64,000 bases of DNA from Conexibacter sp. DBS9H8 (GCF_023330685.1 NZ_CP097128.1:1612001-1676000), one strand, 5' to 3'; counted from the stretch's first letter, positions 33,693-43,305 are shown. Made by a program: numbers and translations. Notes: generated from the sequence alone by a model not told the origin.

Positions 33693-34466
33693 ATGGAGCG
33701 GCATCCACCAGTGTTGAAGAACTCGCCGCTCCAGCTTGCGGCAATCGAGCTCCGGTTCCCGGAGGCCGTGTTTCTGCCTGAGGACTTGAAGGCGATCCGC
33801 CGCGCCCTCGCCGAGGTGTACCCGGTTCCGGGGACGGAGCACGGTATTGGGATCGAGTTGACGCCCGAGGGCACGGTGCGCCAGCAGCAGACGACGCAGC
33901 GGCAGGTCTATCGAACGATCGACTCCGCCCACCTCGTCGCCCTCACGGGTACAACGCTCGTGCTTGAAGCGCGCGGTCCGCAGTACGAGGGGTTCAGGAA
34001 TCTGCTGGATCGCTGGCTGGTGGCGCTGGAGGCCGTCGTGCCGGTCGCCGAGATCGCGACGCAGCTGCGCCTCGGTCTGCGCTACGTGAACCAACTTCGG
34101 GTTGAGCATGGGGAGGCGGGCCTCGATGCGGTCGCGGGTCGCATCAATCCCACTCTGCTGAGCCCGTCTGGCGCTGAGGGCTTCGAGTTCCGCATCGCGA
34201 CATCGTTCCAGGAACTCCGTCTCCTTAAGGGCGACGACGGCAAGGCGACGCTCAGACACGGATTGCAGGTCGCGCCGACCGGTGACGCTGAGCTAGCCGG
34301 GGCATACATCCTGGATCTGGACTACTACGATGACCGTGTCCTGTCGTTCGACCGCGACCAGCACGTCGAACAGTTGAGGGCCTTCAATCACGGCGTCTGG
34401 GAACTCTTCCGCTGGTCGCTGACCAGTGACGAGTATGAAGCGATGGAGCCGGAGGATCGAGAATGA
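33693..34466 (+). CDS. TIGR04255-like family protein, unknown function
   Basis: ATG 33693 gives MERHPPVLKNSPLQLAAIEL; the frame is open to 33609. Features of the TIGR04255 group are the early PL...AIELRFPE strand, a central region LVALTGTTLVLEARGPQYEG and a C-terminal DLDYYDDRVLSFDRDQ with FNHGVWELFRWSLT. Length of 257 residues is normal. These proteins are often found beside HTH proteins in variable loci, and their biochemical role is not established. The stop overlaps the next start (ATGA). Confidence 0.75.
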   Translation: MERHPPVLKNSPLQLAAIELRFPEAVFLPEDLKAIRRALAEVYPVPGTEHGIGIELTPEGTVRQQQTTQRQVYRTIDSAHLVALTGTTLVLEARGPQYEGFRNLLDRWLVALEAVVPVAEIATQLRLGLRYVNQLRVEHGEAGLDAVAGRINPTLLSPSGAEGFEFRIATSFQELRLLKGDDGKATLRHGLQVAPTGDAELAGAYILDLDYYDDRVLSFDRDQHVEQLRAFNHGVWELFRWSLTSDEYEAMEPEDRE

Positions 34467-35359
34467 CTGCGCTCGCCAAGCCGGCCCGGGGAACCCTGCT
34501 GTCGACCGAGCAGCCGGCGTGGTATCTCGGTGGCTACGACTACGGGCAGTCGGTCGCGGTTGAAGAACCGGACACGACCGCGGGTCTCACGCCGATTCCG
34601 ATGATCGGCGGCTTTTCGCCACGGAGCCTGTACTCCGATCCGCCGATGCTGGCCGCCGTCGCCAACGCCCTGCCCTCCCGCCCTAGGAACGTTCGCCTAG
34701 TGATCACGATCCCCGACGCGCCGTTCGTGCGGGTGTTGATGGCACCGAACGAGCCGACTTCCACCCCCAGCTCATACCGGCCGTGGTTCGTGAGAGGTCA
34801 AAGCACGGGCGAGGGCGTCGCGGAAATCGCCGAGTTCATCCGCACCGCATGGCGCGACATCGGCGCGACTATGGTGAAGCAGACCGCGCCGGCTGAGCTT
34901 GCCTTGTCAGCTGTGCTTGACGTGCCCGCTGCGCTACGGGAGGCGCGCGCGCAGGCCGGCCTGCCCGTCCAAGACCTCGCGGCCCTGTTCGGGATCAGCC
35001 GGCGGCAGTTCTACAACCTCGTCTCGGGCGAGCAGAACACCGATGACGGCCGCGCGCCGCGTATCGCGCGCATGACCGACGCAATCCGTCAGGTGAGCCT
35101 CCAGGCTGGGGGCAATCGTCGGCAGACCCGGCAACTCCTGCTCGCCAGGCTGAACGGCGATTCGATCTACGACGCTGCACTCGTTGACGATCAGGAGCGC
35201 CTGGGCTCGGCCCTGGAGCGCGCGGCCGCGGCCATCCGCGACGGCCAACCCCTCCTGCACCGTCTGCCTCCGTCCGGCCGTGCGACGCCGCGGGAGGCGG
35301 CCGCGGTGCGCGAGTACCTGCGCGCCAGCCGAGACGACAGCGGCCTCCCGGACGCTTGA
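34463..35359 (+). CDS. HTH protein coupled to the TIGR04255-like gene
   Basis: This 298-residue protein has an XRE-like HTH in its middle (VQDLAALFGISRRQFYNLVS, about residues 168-190). It is preceded by an alpha/beta region (VRLVITIPDAPFVRVLMAPN) and followed by helices (QTRQLLLARLNGDSIYDAAL). Size exceeds a simple regulator, so the N-terminal domain may bind its partner or a ligand. The ATGA overlap implies coupled translation. Confidence 0.75.
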   Translation: MTALAKPARGTLLSTEQPAWYLGGYDYGQSVAVEEPDTTAGLTPIPMIGGFSPRSLYSDPPMLAAVANALPSRPRNVRLVITIPDAPFVRVLMAPNEPTSTPSSYRPWFVRGQSTGEGVAEIAEFIRTAWRDIGATMVKQTAPAELALSAVLDVPAALREARAQAGLPVQDLAALFGISRRQFYNLVSGEQNTDDGRAPRIARMTDAIRQVSLQAGGNRRQTRQLLLARLNGDSIYDAALVDDQERLGSALERAAAAIRDGQPLLHRLPPSGRATPREAAAVREYLRASRDDSGLPDA

Positions 35360-35371
35360 TGATCACCGCCG

Positions 35372-36358
35372 ATGGATCTCGAAGCCCTCGTCCAACGCTA
35401 TGAGGAGATCGATCAGCAGCGCGAGGAGCAGTTCCTCTCGGAGCTTCTTCGTGGGGGCTGGGAGACCGGATGCTGGATCCGGCCGGACCCCGAGCTGCTG
35501 ATCACCGCCACTCAGGAGGACGTCCAGCGGTTGCTTGAGCGACTCCAAGGCAGGTCGCCGTTCCGCCGTGCGGAAATCGAAGATCCGTTCCCGAGCGGCC
35601 GGGAGTGCGAGCCGATCGAGGGCGACGGGCCCTGTTTCGTCCTTCTCACGCAGCGGTGCGATGTCGTGGGGATGTTCAAGAACGAGCCGCTGATCGAACT
35701 CGCGCACGCCACCTACTGCACGGACAGGAGCCGGCTCGATAACGCGTGGAAGAACTCGCCGCGGGAGTTCCCCGCTAATCCCCGCGCGGGAGCAACCCAT
35801 CTTGTTGATCTGCGCTACCGCTACTTCCTCAGCAAGCTTGACCTTCTGGACCTGGAACCGAAACAGGCGCTACCGCGGGACACCGCCGACTGGCCCGTGC
35901 GCGTTCGCTTTGGCCTGCGAGCTGCCCAGCGGTACACCCGCTCGGCAGTACCCGACCGACTCGTCAACGCTGTGGTCGGTCCGCTCTACAAGCTCATCAA
36001 AGGCGACAGGGAGCTCACCGCCCTGTTCAGCGAATGGGCAATCTTCCATGGCGACCAGCACGACCGAAAGCCGGGATTGCGCGCCGTGTACCCGGTTCAC
36101 CTAGACCCGACCCTGAGCGACGGCGAGCAGGACGAGCAGGAACAGCAGATCCAGACCGCTGCCGAGGACAAGTTCCAGGAGATCATCGAAGCGCTCCCGG
36201 CCGGGGCGACGGCCGAGCTCGACCTTGATGACGACCGCTGGACGCGCGCCATCGATGAGCGCGAGCTCACGGTCGCGGACTGGCGGCTGTCCTGGAAGCT
36301 CGAATGGGATCACGAGAGCTTCAGCGGACAGTCTGGGGCCCCGCTGCCAGCGCGGTAA
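35372..36358 (+). CDS. Unknown protein, third gene of the TIGR04255 operon
   Basis: This 328-residue soluble protein (MDLEALVQRYEEIDQQREEQ) contains FVLLTQRCDVVGMFKNEPLI, a Cys-containing block seen in several uncharacterised proteins of defence-like loci, and an acidic region (LSDGEQDEQEQQIQTAAEDK). It starts 12 bp after the HTH gene, so the three genes probably form one transcript. No catalytic motif could be assigned with confidence. Confidence 0.65.
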   Translation: MDLEALVQRYEEIDQQREEQFLSELLRGGWETGCWIRPDPELLITATQEDVQRLLERLQGRSPFRRAEIEDPFPSGRECEPIEGDGPCFVLLTQRCDVVGMFKNEPLIELAHATYCTDRSRLDNAWKNSPREFPANPRAGATHLVDLRYRYFLSKLDLLDLEPKQALPRDTADWPVRVRFGLRAAQRYTRSAVPDRLVNAVVGPLYKLIKGDRELTALFSEWAIFHGDQHDRKPGLRAVYPVHLDPTLSDGEQDEQEQQIQTAAEDKFQEIIEALPAGATAELDLDDDRWTRAIDERELTVADWRLSWKLEWDHESFSGQSGAPLPAR

Positions 36359-36653
36359 CCGAGAGTTGGCAGTGAGGACCGTCGCCAGTCAAGAGTTGAC
36401 GAGCGCTTTCGTGGATGCGGCCGCTAACGGCTGACCTCTGCTATGGCGACCAAGCAGCCGTAGCGGAACCTGGTTCTGGCGAATACCGGGTGCGGGACCC
36501 ATCCCCCCGGCAGAGACGTGCTCTGCCATTCACGGGGTACCGTGCCACAGGTGATGCAGGTGGCGCTCAAGGGTGGACACCTGGCGGGCAGCCCCGGTGT
36601 GCTCGATCGAGCTCCTCCGCTCGCCGTCTGTGGGGCGGCTGCTGGCACCGGGT

Positions 36654-37283
36654 TTAGGCGACGTCGGGGTAGTACTGGGGCGCCTCGCGGCGGTCTTGCA
36701 GACCGTACTCGCGAATGATACGAGCGTGGCGGACGCGGATGGTTGGGAGCGGCGGTGTGCCCGACTGGGCGGCGGTCAGGGTGCTCCAGGAGGCGAGCAT
36801 TACAGAGGCATGCGGCTTTAGGATTCCGTCGTATCGCTCGAGGTCTACGAGCCCGTCGGCAGGATGAAAGTCGGAAAGCTCGTCGGCGTCGTGAACGCTG
36901 AGCGGCTCGAGCAGGGTGGCCGATTTGGCCGCGCCGATCTCGGTTTCGTCGTACCTGCTCTGCTTCAGCGGAGCATCGGTCGGGGGATGGGTGTCGTCGG
37001 TAACCTCGGCAACGCGCAGGCGGTAGTCAGCGAAGATCTCGAAGCGGCCGCGCTGCTGTCCTTGGTCGTGATGGGTGGCCTGAGTGCGCCAGCGGATCAG
37101 GGACTTCTCGTCGCGCCAAGTGGACAGGGACAGCAAGCGGCCTGGGGTGCGGGCACTGGCGAAGCGGGTGTTGTCGATGAAACCATCGATCGCCTCGAGT
37201 TCGGGGCGAAGCAGCTTGGCGATCGCGAGGTACTCGTTGAACCGCTCGGTGTAGGGTTGGACCTCGAACAGTACGACGAACAT
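36654..37283 (-). CDS. Antibiotic-biosynthesis-monooxygenase (ABM) domain protein
   Basis: The N-terminal 100 residues form an ABM fold: MFVVLFEVQPYTERFNEYL, IDGFIDNTRFASARTPGR and LSLSTWRDEKSLIRWRTQ. The protein is 209 residues, longer than a single ABM domain, so the second half may be a degenerate repeat (LVDLERYDGILKPHASVMLA). Such proteins are small oxygenases or decorate catabolic loci. It lies downstream of the hydrolase on the same strand. Substrate unknown. Confidence 0.75.
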   Translation of the reverse strand: MFVVLFEVQPYTERFNEYLAIAKLLRPELEAIDGFIDNTRFASARTPGRLLSLSTWRDEKSLIRWRTQATHHDQGQQRGRFEIFADYRLRVAEVTDDTHPPTDAPLKQSRYDETEIGAAKSATLLEPLSVHDADELSDFHPADGLVDLERYDGILKPHASVMLASWSTLTAAQSGTPPLPTIRVRHARIIREYGLQDRREAPQYYPDVA

Positions 37284-37324
37284 GAGTCTCTCTTCGGGTG
37301 GCTGATGGCCGCGGCTGGGGTAGG

Positions 37325-38311
37325 TCAGGCGACCGGTGAGGTTTCGGTGCCGAGCAGGAAACTCGAGGCTTCGCGGTAGAGGGCGTGGCGGCTTGACTCC
37401 AGGTGCATCAGGTGCGTGCCTCCAGCGATCTGGATGTCGCGGTGCAGCGGCGCGCCGGTGAGCGCGTCGAGCAAGCCGTTAGCGTCGCCGTCGGTGCACA
37501 GAGAGTCCCACTCGCCGCGCACAATGCAGGTAGGTGCCTGGATTAGGTACGGGTCGTAGGCCAGGTCGCCCGACCAGGCGGCGATGATGTCGGCCCGGGG
37601 TCCGCTGGGGGTGCGCACACTCGCTGGATCGCGGGTGCGAGAGGTGGGATCGGTATCCAGCCAGTCCTGCGCCCACTGATCAAACTGCCGGGTCAGCACG
37701 GGAGGGTGTCCGCTGGGCACGTCCTCAACAAAGCGCTCGTGCTGTGCCTGCACGGTCAGCGAGTACCAGCCACCGAGACTGGCCGGATCGGGAAGTCCGG
37801 ACAGCGTGCGGCGGGTGATCGGCGCGAACAGCAAGAGCCGGTCCACCAGCTCTGGCCGGCGAGCGGCAGCCAGACCAGCGGCGATAGTGCCCCAGGAGTG
37901 GGCCAGCAGCGACACCCGGCCGCCGCCGCGCGCGCTGACCACGTGCTCGAGCACCTGCACGAGCTGCGCGGCGGCCTCCGGCGCGCGACCCAGCGGCGCG
38001 ACACCAGTAGGGTCGGCGTCCTGCGCGGGGTAGCGCGGTGAAGAGCCAAAGCCGGCGAAGTCAAAGGCCCACACTTCAAGCCCCGTCGCGCACAGCTCGT
38101 CGGCCCAGGAGCGTCCGTCGAACGGGTAGGCCACCGACAGCCCGGAGGGAAAGGTCGCGCCGTGCACGTAGAGCACCGCGGGCGCCATCCCTTGGCTTGT
38201 GGCTCTGGCGCACGCAGGGCGGTGGCGCACGAAGAGATCCAGCCCGCCCGGGCCCGGCAGCAGCGAGCCCCGGGCGTCGTCTCCTTCACTGTCGCGCGGC
38301 GTCTGGGACAC
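37325..38311 (-). CDS. Alpha/beta-hydrolase
   Basis: The protein carries APAVLYVHGATFPSGLSVAY (oxyanion region HGAT), VSLLAHSWGTIAAGLAAARR with the nucleophile elbow Ser (HSWGT), LIQAPTCIVRGEWDSLCTDG (acid region) and IAGGTHLMHLE with the catalytic His. The open frame begins at 38560, but that part overlaps the divergent regulator. GTG 38311 (VSQTPRDSEGD) leaves a promoter gap before 38376 and is preferred. The hydrolase is probably controlled by the ArsR-like regulator next to it. Substrate cannot be inferred. Confidence 0.8.
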   Translation of the reverse strand: MSQTPRDSEGDDARGSLLPGPGGLDLFVRHRPACARATSQGMAPAVLYVHGATFPSGLSVAYPFDGRSWADELCATGLEVWAFDFAGFGSSPRYPAQDADPTGVAPLGRAPEAAAQLVQVLEHVVSARGGGRVSLLAHSWGTIAAGLAAARRPELVDRLLLFAPITRRTLSGLPDPASLGGWYSLTVQAQHERFVEDVPSGHPPVLTRQFDQWAQDWLDTDPTSRTRDPASVRTPSGPRADIIAAWSGDLAYDPYLIQAPTCIVRGEWDSLCTDGDANGLLDALTGAPLHRDIQIAGGTHLMHLESSRHALYREASSFLLGTETSPVA

Positions 38312-38375
38312 AGCTTGAGTATCGACCAGGAGTGTTTCGGCGCGGGCCGAATTGTGTTGGCCGTAGGATTGGCTG

Positions 38376-39089
38376 GTGCGTGCTGATGCTGACGTCTCGG
38401 TGCCCGCCGCTCTGATCGGGGAGCCCGCTCGCGCCGCCATGCTCGTGGCGCTGCTGGACGGCAGGTCACTGCCGGCTGGGGAGCTTGCCCGGGCCGCTGG
38501 CGTCAGCCCCGCGACCGCCAGTGAGCACCTGTCTCGGTTGACCGTTGGCGGTTTGACCACCGTTAGCCGCTCCGGCCGGCACCGCTACTACACCCTCAGC
38601 GGCCGTGAAGTCGCCCGGGCCCTGGAAGCCTTACAGGTGCTCGCCCCAGTTCGGGCGGTCCGATCACTACGCGATGCACGCGCCGGCTCCGCACTGGCCT
38701 TTGCCCGCAGCTGCTACGACCACCTCGCCGGCGAGCTCGCCATAAAGCTAACCGATGTGCTGACGCGGGAGGGGGCTTTCGCCCCACTCGTCACCGGCGA
38801 GAAGGGCACGCTGCTCAACGCCGCGCACCCACTCCTCGCCGACCTCGGCCTCAACGTCCCAGTCCACAACCCGAGCAGACGACCAATGATCCGAGGTTGC
38901 CTGGACTGGACCGAACGACAACCTCACCTCGCAGGCCACCTCGGCGCGGCTGTCCTCACCGCACTGACAAGCAGAGGCTGGCTGCAGCCAACGCCGACCA
39001 GCCGAGCAATGTGCCTCACGCCAGAGGGCCGACATGGGCTCGCCCACCTGCTCGACATCGACACAACCGCTCTACACCTCCCAAGCTGA
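38376..39089 (+). CDS. ArsR-like winged-helix transcriptional regulator
   Basis: This 237-residue protein has an N-terminal winged HTH (IGEPARAAMLVALLDGRSLP, GVSPATASEHLSRLTVGGL, wing SRSGRHRYYTLSG) typical of ArsR regulators. An extended C-terminal half ends in LTSRGWLQPTPTSRAMCLTP. No obvious metal-binding Cys pair is present, so it likely senses an organic ligand or redox state. It is divergent from the alpha/beta-hydrolase gene. Confidence 0.85.
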   Translation: MRADADVSVPAALIGEPARAAMLVALLDGRSLPAGELARAAGVSPATASEHLSRLTVGGLTTVSRSGRHRYYTLSGREVARALEALQVLAPVRAVRSLRDARAGSALAFARSCYDHLAGELAIKLTDVLTREGAFAPLVTGEKGTLLNAAHPLLADLGLNVPVHNPSRRPMIRGCLDWTERQPHLAGHLGAAVLTALTSRGWLQPTPTSRAMCLTPEGRHGLAHLLDIDTTALHLPS

Positions 39090-39274
39090 TCCGTCCCGCC
39101 GCGCAGTCCCGCGGCCCTGTTTTGATCATCCGACGAGCATGCCTGTCAATGGCCATCTGTTTCTCCCCATCCGCGGCCATCGTTTCTCCCCACTGACGGC
39201 CCGCTCGCATCATTCTCCCGGCCGGAGCAGAGCAGGTCTCGCACTATCGACCACTCGCCCGGAGGGCGTTGGCT

Positions 39275-40276
39275 CTACTTTTGGTCGATGCCGGTTTGAG
39301 AAGTGAGTTCGTCGGGGGTGCTGTAGCGGCCCTCGGCACTGCGCGGGCCCATCGGGACCGGATCGGGGTAGCCGGCCGGGAGGGTTGCGAGGGCTGAGGC
39401 GAGCTTGGTCGGTTCGCGGACGACGTGGATCGCCACCACGCGACCATCGGCGACATCCACACCAATCAACGACCTGGGGATCCCCTCCTCGTAGATCACG
39501 ATCCCAGGGGTTCCGTTGACGTTGACAAGCAGGACGCTGGGCTCGTGGACGGCATTGACGCGGAGCGCGACCAGCGCCCTGGCGCAGCGGTCGGCGCCGT
39601 GGATGGGGACTCGGGAGGCTTGCGCGATGCCGCCGCCGTCAGAGCGCATGACCACCTCGTCCGCGAGAACAGCGACGAGATCGTGAACGCTTCCCTCACC
39701 GCACGCGGTGAAGAACGCGACAGCGACCTCGGTGCGGCGCTGTGGGTCTGGCTCGTAGCGCACACGTCCTTCCTGCACCCTCCGGCGGGCGCGGCTGACC
39801 AGTTGTCGGCAGCTTGGCTGTGTGCGCTCAAGGGTCTCGGCAATCTCGGAGTAGTCGTAGCCGAACACGTCATGCAGGAGAAAGGCGGCGCGTTCGGTTG
39901 GGCTCAGCGTCTCGAGAACGACGAGCAGCGCGAGTGACACGGACTCGGCGCGCTCGGCTTTCTCGGCGGGATCAAGATCGGCGAGGGCCGGTTCGGGCAG
40001 CCACGGACCGATGTAGGCCTCGCGGCGCATCTGTGCGCTGCGCAGCCGGTCTATGCACAGGTGCGTGGTGACGGCAGTGATCCAGGCTCTGGGTGAGCTT
40101 GGTGATGGGTCGGCCTGGTGCAGGCGCATGAGCGCTTCCTGCGCCGCATCCTCGGCGTCCGCGTGACTTCCGAGCATCCGGTAGGCCGCGGCGAACGCTG
40201 CCCGGCGTAATGCCAAAAACTCCTCGGAGGTCACGTCTGCGGGGTCAAGCGGCTCATTTTCACGTGGACGGATCAT
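39275..40276 (-). CDS. ECF41/SigJ-type sigma factor with SnoaL-like C-terminus
   Basis: ATG 40276 (MIRPRENEPLDPADVTSEEF) is used; the frame is open to 40390. Sigma region 2 is RMLGSHADAEDAAQEALMRL and region 4 is LSPTERAAFLLHDVFGYDYS plus an HTH (CRQLVSRARRRVQEG). The remaining residues form a SnoaL/NTF2-like domain (VAVFAFFTACGEGSVHDLVA-like), as in the ECF41 group, where this domain tunes activity in place of an anti-sigma factor. ECF41 genes are commonly next to oxidoreductase genes, as here: the start overlaps the stop of the FAD enzyme (ATGA). Confidence 0.9.
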   Translation of the reverse strand: MIRPRENEPLDPADVTSEEFLALRRAAFAAAYRMLGSHADAEDAAQEALMRLHQADPSPSSPRAWITAVTTHLCIDRLRSAQMRREAYIGPWLPEPALADLDPAEKAERAESVSLALLVVLETLSPTERAAFLLHDVFGYDYSEIAETLERTQPSCRQLVSRARRRVQEGRVRYEPDPQRRTEVAVAFFTACGEGSVHDLVAVLADEVVMRSDGGGIAQASRVPIHGADRCARALVALRVNAVHEPSVLLVNVNGTPGIVIYEEGIPRSLIGVDVADGRVVAIHVVREPTKLASALATLPAGYPDPVPMGPRSAEGRYSTPDELTSQTGIDQK

Positions 40277-41589
40277 GCCGCCTGGGTGATAGTGGCCGTC
40301 GGGGAACCTCGGCGGCGGGCCGTCGTCGCTGCGGCGAGCACCGCGTCGGCTGCGGCGGCGCCGCTTGCGAGCGAGCTGCCCACGAGCCATCCTGCTGGTC
40401 CGACCCAGTCGCCCGCGAGGATGACGCCGGCCACGCCGGCGTCTGTGATGTCAGGTCGGCTTGCGAGGCCCGCGCCCGGCACGGGAAGCAGATGGTCGAC
40501 GATCATGCGCGGAGCGAATCGTGCGTGGATCAGCTCGTCGCGCCAGCCGGGTTGTGCGAGATCGAACAGTCGCTCTAGGTGACCTCGCATCTCGGTATCG
40601 GATTGCGGCTGGCCGTCGTCATAACGCATGAGATGGACCACGGCCCCTTCACCCGGGGCGAGCGTCGCGTACCGCGAATGGGTTGAGAGGTACAGCGGTT
40701 CGTCGAGGCCAAGAGCGAAGCTGATCGCGCCCGCTGGCAAGCGCCGTAGCGCCACATCCAAGCAAGCGGCTGTCACCCGCCCGCCTGTCACCGTGGCGGT
40801 CGGCGGCAGCGCCCCGCCCACATTGGCAAGCAGCCGATCGGTGCGCGTCGGCGACAGTCCAGCGAGCACGACGGATCCCGCCAGACGCTCGGTGCCATCG
40901 GCGATGCAGACGCCACGTACTTGCTCTTCGCCGAGCAGCCCGGTCACTCGCGTGCTGGTCTCGATCCGACCTCCACCGGCGCGAACCCGCGCGGCCAGCC
41001 CGTCAACGATCGAGACCCAGCCGCCGTCGAGATAACGAACCGGCCGCACGGCGGCCGCTCGTACCATCCCGACGGCAATCTCGGCGGGCATCGCGTCCAG
41101 GCGTGCGCCGTAGCTCGAGAGCCGCAGCAGCGCGCCCAGCATGCCGGCCACGCCGGGGGTCCGCGAGTGAGCGTCGATCCAGTCCGCCGCACTCTGGTCA
41201 GTCAACCGTTCCGGGTGCCGGGTCAAGACGCCAGCGAGCACGCGCAGGAGGGCGGCTCTCTCGGTCACACCCAGCGCGGATCGTCCTACTCGTGGCGGCA
41301 GTGGCCACGCGGAGAGTTCACCACGCCACAGGACCGACCCACGGTCTGCCCGGAGATGGCCGCCGGAGATGCGAACCCCGACCGCGCGCAGTCGTTTCTC
41401 GTCCGGCCAATACAAGGCATGGCCCCCAAAGTTCAGCCGGTAGCCCTGCTCCTCGTAGGTTGCGGCACGGCCACCAAGCGCCGCAGAGGCTTCAAGGACG
41501 GTCACTCTGCGCCCCGCGTTCGCGAGCTTCGCCGCGCACATCAGCCCAGCGATTCCGCCGCCTACAACAATCGTCTCATCGGTCTTCAT
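40273..41589 (-). CDS. FAD-dependent oxidoreductase (phytoene-desaturase-like)
   Basis: ATG 41589 gives MKTDETIVVGGGIAGLMCAA with the GxGxxG dinucleotide fold. LEASAALGGRAATYEEQGYR follows, and a C-terminal FAD box has VILAGDWVGPAGWLVGSSLA. The layout is that of amino-oxidase/phytoene-desaturase family enzymes. The upstream open frame to 41715 lacks family similarity. It is co-transcribed with the downstream ECF41-type sigma factor. Substrate unknown; carotenoid and fatty-acid neighbours are absent. Confidence 0.85.
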   Translation of the reverse strand: MKTDETIVVGGGIAGLMCAAKLANAGRRVTVLEASAALGGRAATYEEQGYRLNFGGHALYWPDEKRLRAVGVRISGGHLRADRGSVLWRGELSAWPLPPRVGRSALGVTERAALLRVLAGVLTRHPERLTDQSAADWIDAHSRTPGVAGMLGALLRLSSYGARLDAMPAEIAVGMVRAAAVRPVRYLDGGWVSIVDGLAARVRAGGGRIETSTRVTGLLGEEQVRGVCIADGTERLAGSVVLAGLSPTRTDRLLANVGGALPPTATVTGGRVTAACLDVALRRLPAGAISFALGLDEPLYLSTHSRYATLAPGEGAVVHLMRYDDGQPQSDTEMRGHLERLFDLAQPGWRDELIHARFAPRMIVDHLLPVPGAGLASRPDITDAGVAGVILAGDWVGPAGWLVGSSLASGAAAADAVLAAATTARRRGSPTATITQAA

Positions 41590-41748
41590 CCGCTGATCTC
41601 CTGGGTCCATCGGTTGCTGATCGTCATCAACAGGACGATGTTGCTCGCCGTTCTGTGACGCGACGCCCCCTGCACGGTGCGCATTCGGCTCTCGTTGGCG
41701 GTTCAACGGCTCCACGATGACGTCGAGGCCTCCACTTCGCGGCCACCA

Positions 41749-43276
41749 GGAGGCTGTCGCAGAAAGGTCAGGTCCTGCCGGATGGACCGGGGCGACCGGC
41801 GAGGCGTTGGTTTTGAGGTCACCGGGCCGGCGGGTGAGCCGGCTGGCGTGGTTGGGCTGCTGAGGAGATTGATGCCTGCGAGGCCCAGCGGCCGTCAGTC
41901 AGGCGACGGCTGCCGTGGTGGCCTTCCAGTACTTCAGTAGGTTGTGCGTGGCGGTGATCAGCCGCCATTCTGAGCGACAGGCGTTCAGGCCTCGTCGCTG
42001 GAAGCGGTCCGCGCGGCGGTTGTGCTTGGTCTGGCCGAAGATCGGCTCGATCGTCTGACCACGTTGTCGGTAGAGCTCTTTCCCACGGTCGCTGGCAAGG
42101 ACGCGACGCATGTGCTCATAGATCCCTCCGCGCCGTTGATGATCTGCGGTCTTGCCGTCGTCTCGGCTATCAGGTGGCACCAGCGCCTGGATCCCCTCAG
42201 CCCACAACCGCTGGATCTGCTCGCCCTTCCAGTAGCCGGCGTCAGCGAGCGCCACTTCGAGCTTGGCGGCGATCCCGGCGCCCTGAAGCTCTGTGATGGT
42301 GTGGCGGATCATCGGCTCGAGCTGACCTTGGTCCTGGCCGCCGACCAGCACCTCGGCGGCAACGATGATCTGATCGGCGGTTGTGACCGCTTGGGCGTTG
42401 TAGCCCTGAATGAAGCCTTGCCGGGTCTTGACCGGCCGGGAGTCCGGATCGGTGATATTCACCTTCCCGACTGGCTGTCGCGACGGTGCTGTGGGCTTGC
42501 GGCCTCTCAACTTCTTGCCCTCTTCGGCCTCGCGGCGAGCCCGAGCCTCCAGATGCTCACGATGGGCATCTAACTCGGCCTGATGCTCGTCTTCGAGCTG
42601 GCGCTTGGCCTCAGCCAATCGCGCCCTCCGTGACCGCGGATCGCTCAGCTCGGGGGGCAGCTCGTCCCCACGCAGCTCACCAAAGCGCCCGTTCTCAGCC
42701 TGATCGATCGCGTCGGCCTCAGCCAGGATCTCCTTGACGATCTGTTCATAGCTGCGCGTCGCCATCCCTGCGGCGTTGGCGGCAAGCTTGGTCCCGTCCA
42801 AGGCGATCACCCCCAACGACACCAGCCCCGCCCGGGCACACAGCCCCAGCACCTGAGAGAACAAGCCCGCCAGCGCCTCCTCATGCCGCACCCGGAACCG
42901 AGCGATCGTCGCGTGATCAGGCTGCTGGTTCGCACAGATCACCCGAAAGGCGACATCGACCCCACAGCGCCGCTCAATCCCACGCGAGGAACGCTCCCCG
43001 ACCGCATAGGCATACAACAACAAGGCGGTCATCATCGCCGGGTCATGCGCCGCCCGACCATGACCATCAGCCCGATAGTCCCCAAAGATGGCCCTCAGGT
43101 CCATCTCGGCCACCACGTCCAGCACACACCACGCCAGCTCGCCCTCAGCCAGCCAGTCCCGCAGCGATGGCGGCATCAAATACGACTGGTCACGATCACA
43201 CGACAAGAAGTTCTGCGCCATCCCCGAACTGTCTTAAACCGGTCGGACGGAACGGCCGCTTTGTGCGACAGCCTCC
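41749..43276 (-). mobile_element. IS1182-family insertion sequence (second lineage)
   Basis: GGAGGCTGTCGCAGAAAG (41749-41766) and the inverse of GGAGGCTGTCGCACAAAG (43259-43276) are 18-bp inverted ends with one mismatch. They enclose one intact transposase. No clear target duplication is visible. This lineage differs from the element at 31695-33494. Confidence 0.85.
41899..43221 (-). CDS. IS1182-family transposase
   Basis: This 440-residue protein has the DUF772 N-terminus (MTALLLYAYAVGERSSRGIE), Asp in LGVIALDGTKLAANA, a charged coiled-coil insert (RRARLAEAKRQLEDEHQAEL), Asp in KLEVALADAGYWKGEQI and the Glu region RGQTIEPIFGQTKHNRRADR. No frame defect is seen. It is unlike the other IS1182 transposase in length and inserts. 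Confidence 0.93.
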   Translation of the reverse strand: MAQNFLSCDRDQSYLMPPSLRDWLAEGELAWCVLDVVAEMDLRAIFGDYRADGHGRAAHDPAMMTALLLYAYAVGERSSRGIERRCGVDVAFRVICANQQPDHATIARFRVRHEEALAGLFSQVLGLCARAGLVSLGVIALDGTKLAANAAGMATRSYEQIVKEILAEADAIDQAENGRFGELRGDELPPELSDPRSRRARLAEAKRQLEDEHQAELDAHREHLEARARREAEEGKKLRGRKPTAPSRQPVGKVNITDPDSRPVKTRQGFIQGYNAQAVTTADQIIVAAEVLVGGQDQGQLEPMIRHTITELQGAGIAAKLEVALADAGYWKGEQIQRLWAEGIQALVPPDSRDDGKTADHQRRGGIYEHMRRVLASDRGKELYRQRGQTIEPIFGQTKHNRRADRFQRRGLNACRSEWRLITATHNLLKYWKATTAAVA

Positions 43277-43305
43277 CAGCGGGGAGAAAAAGTTCGCTTT
43301 CGTCT

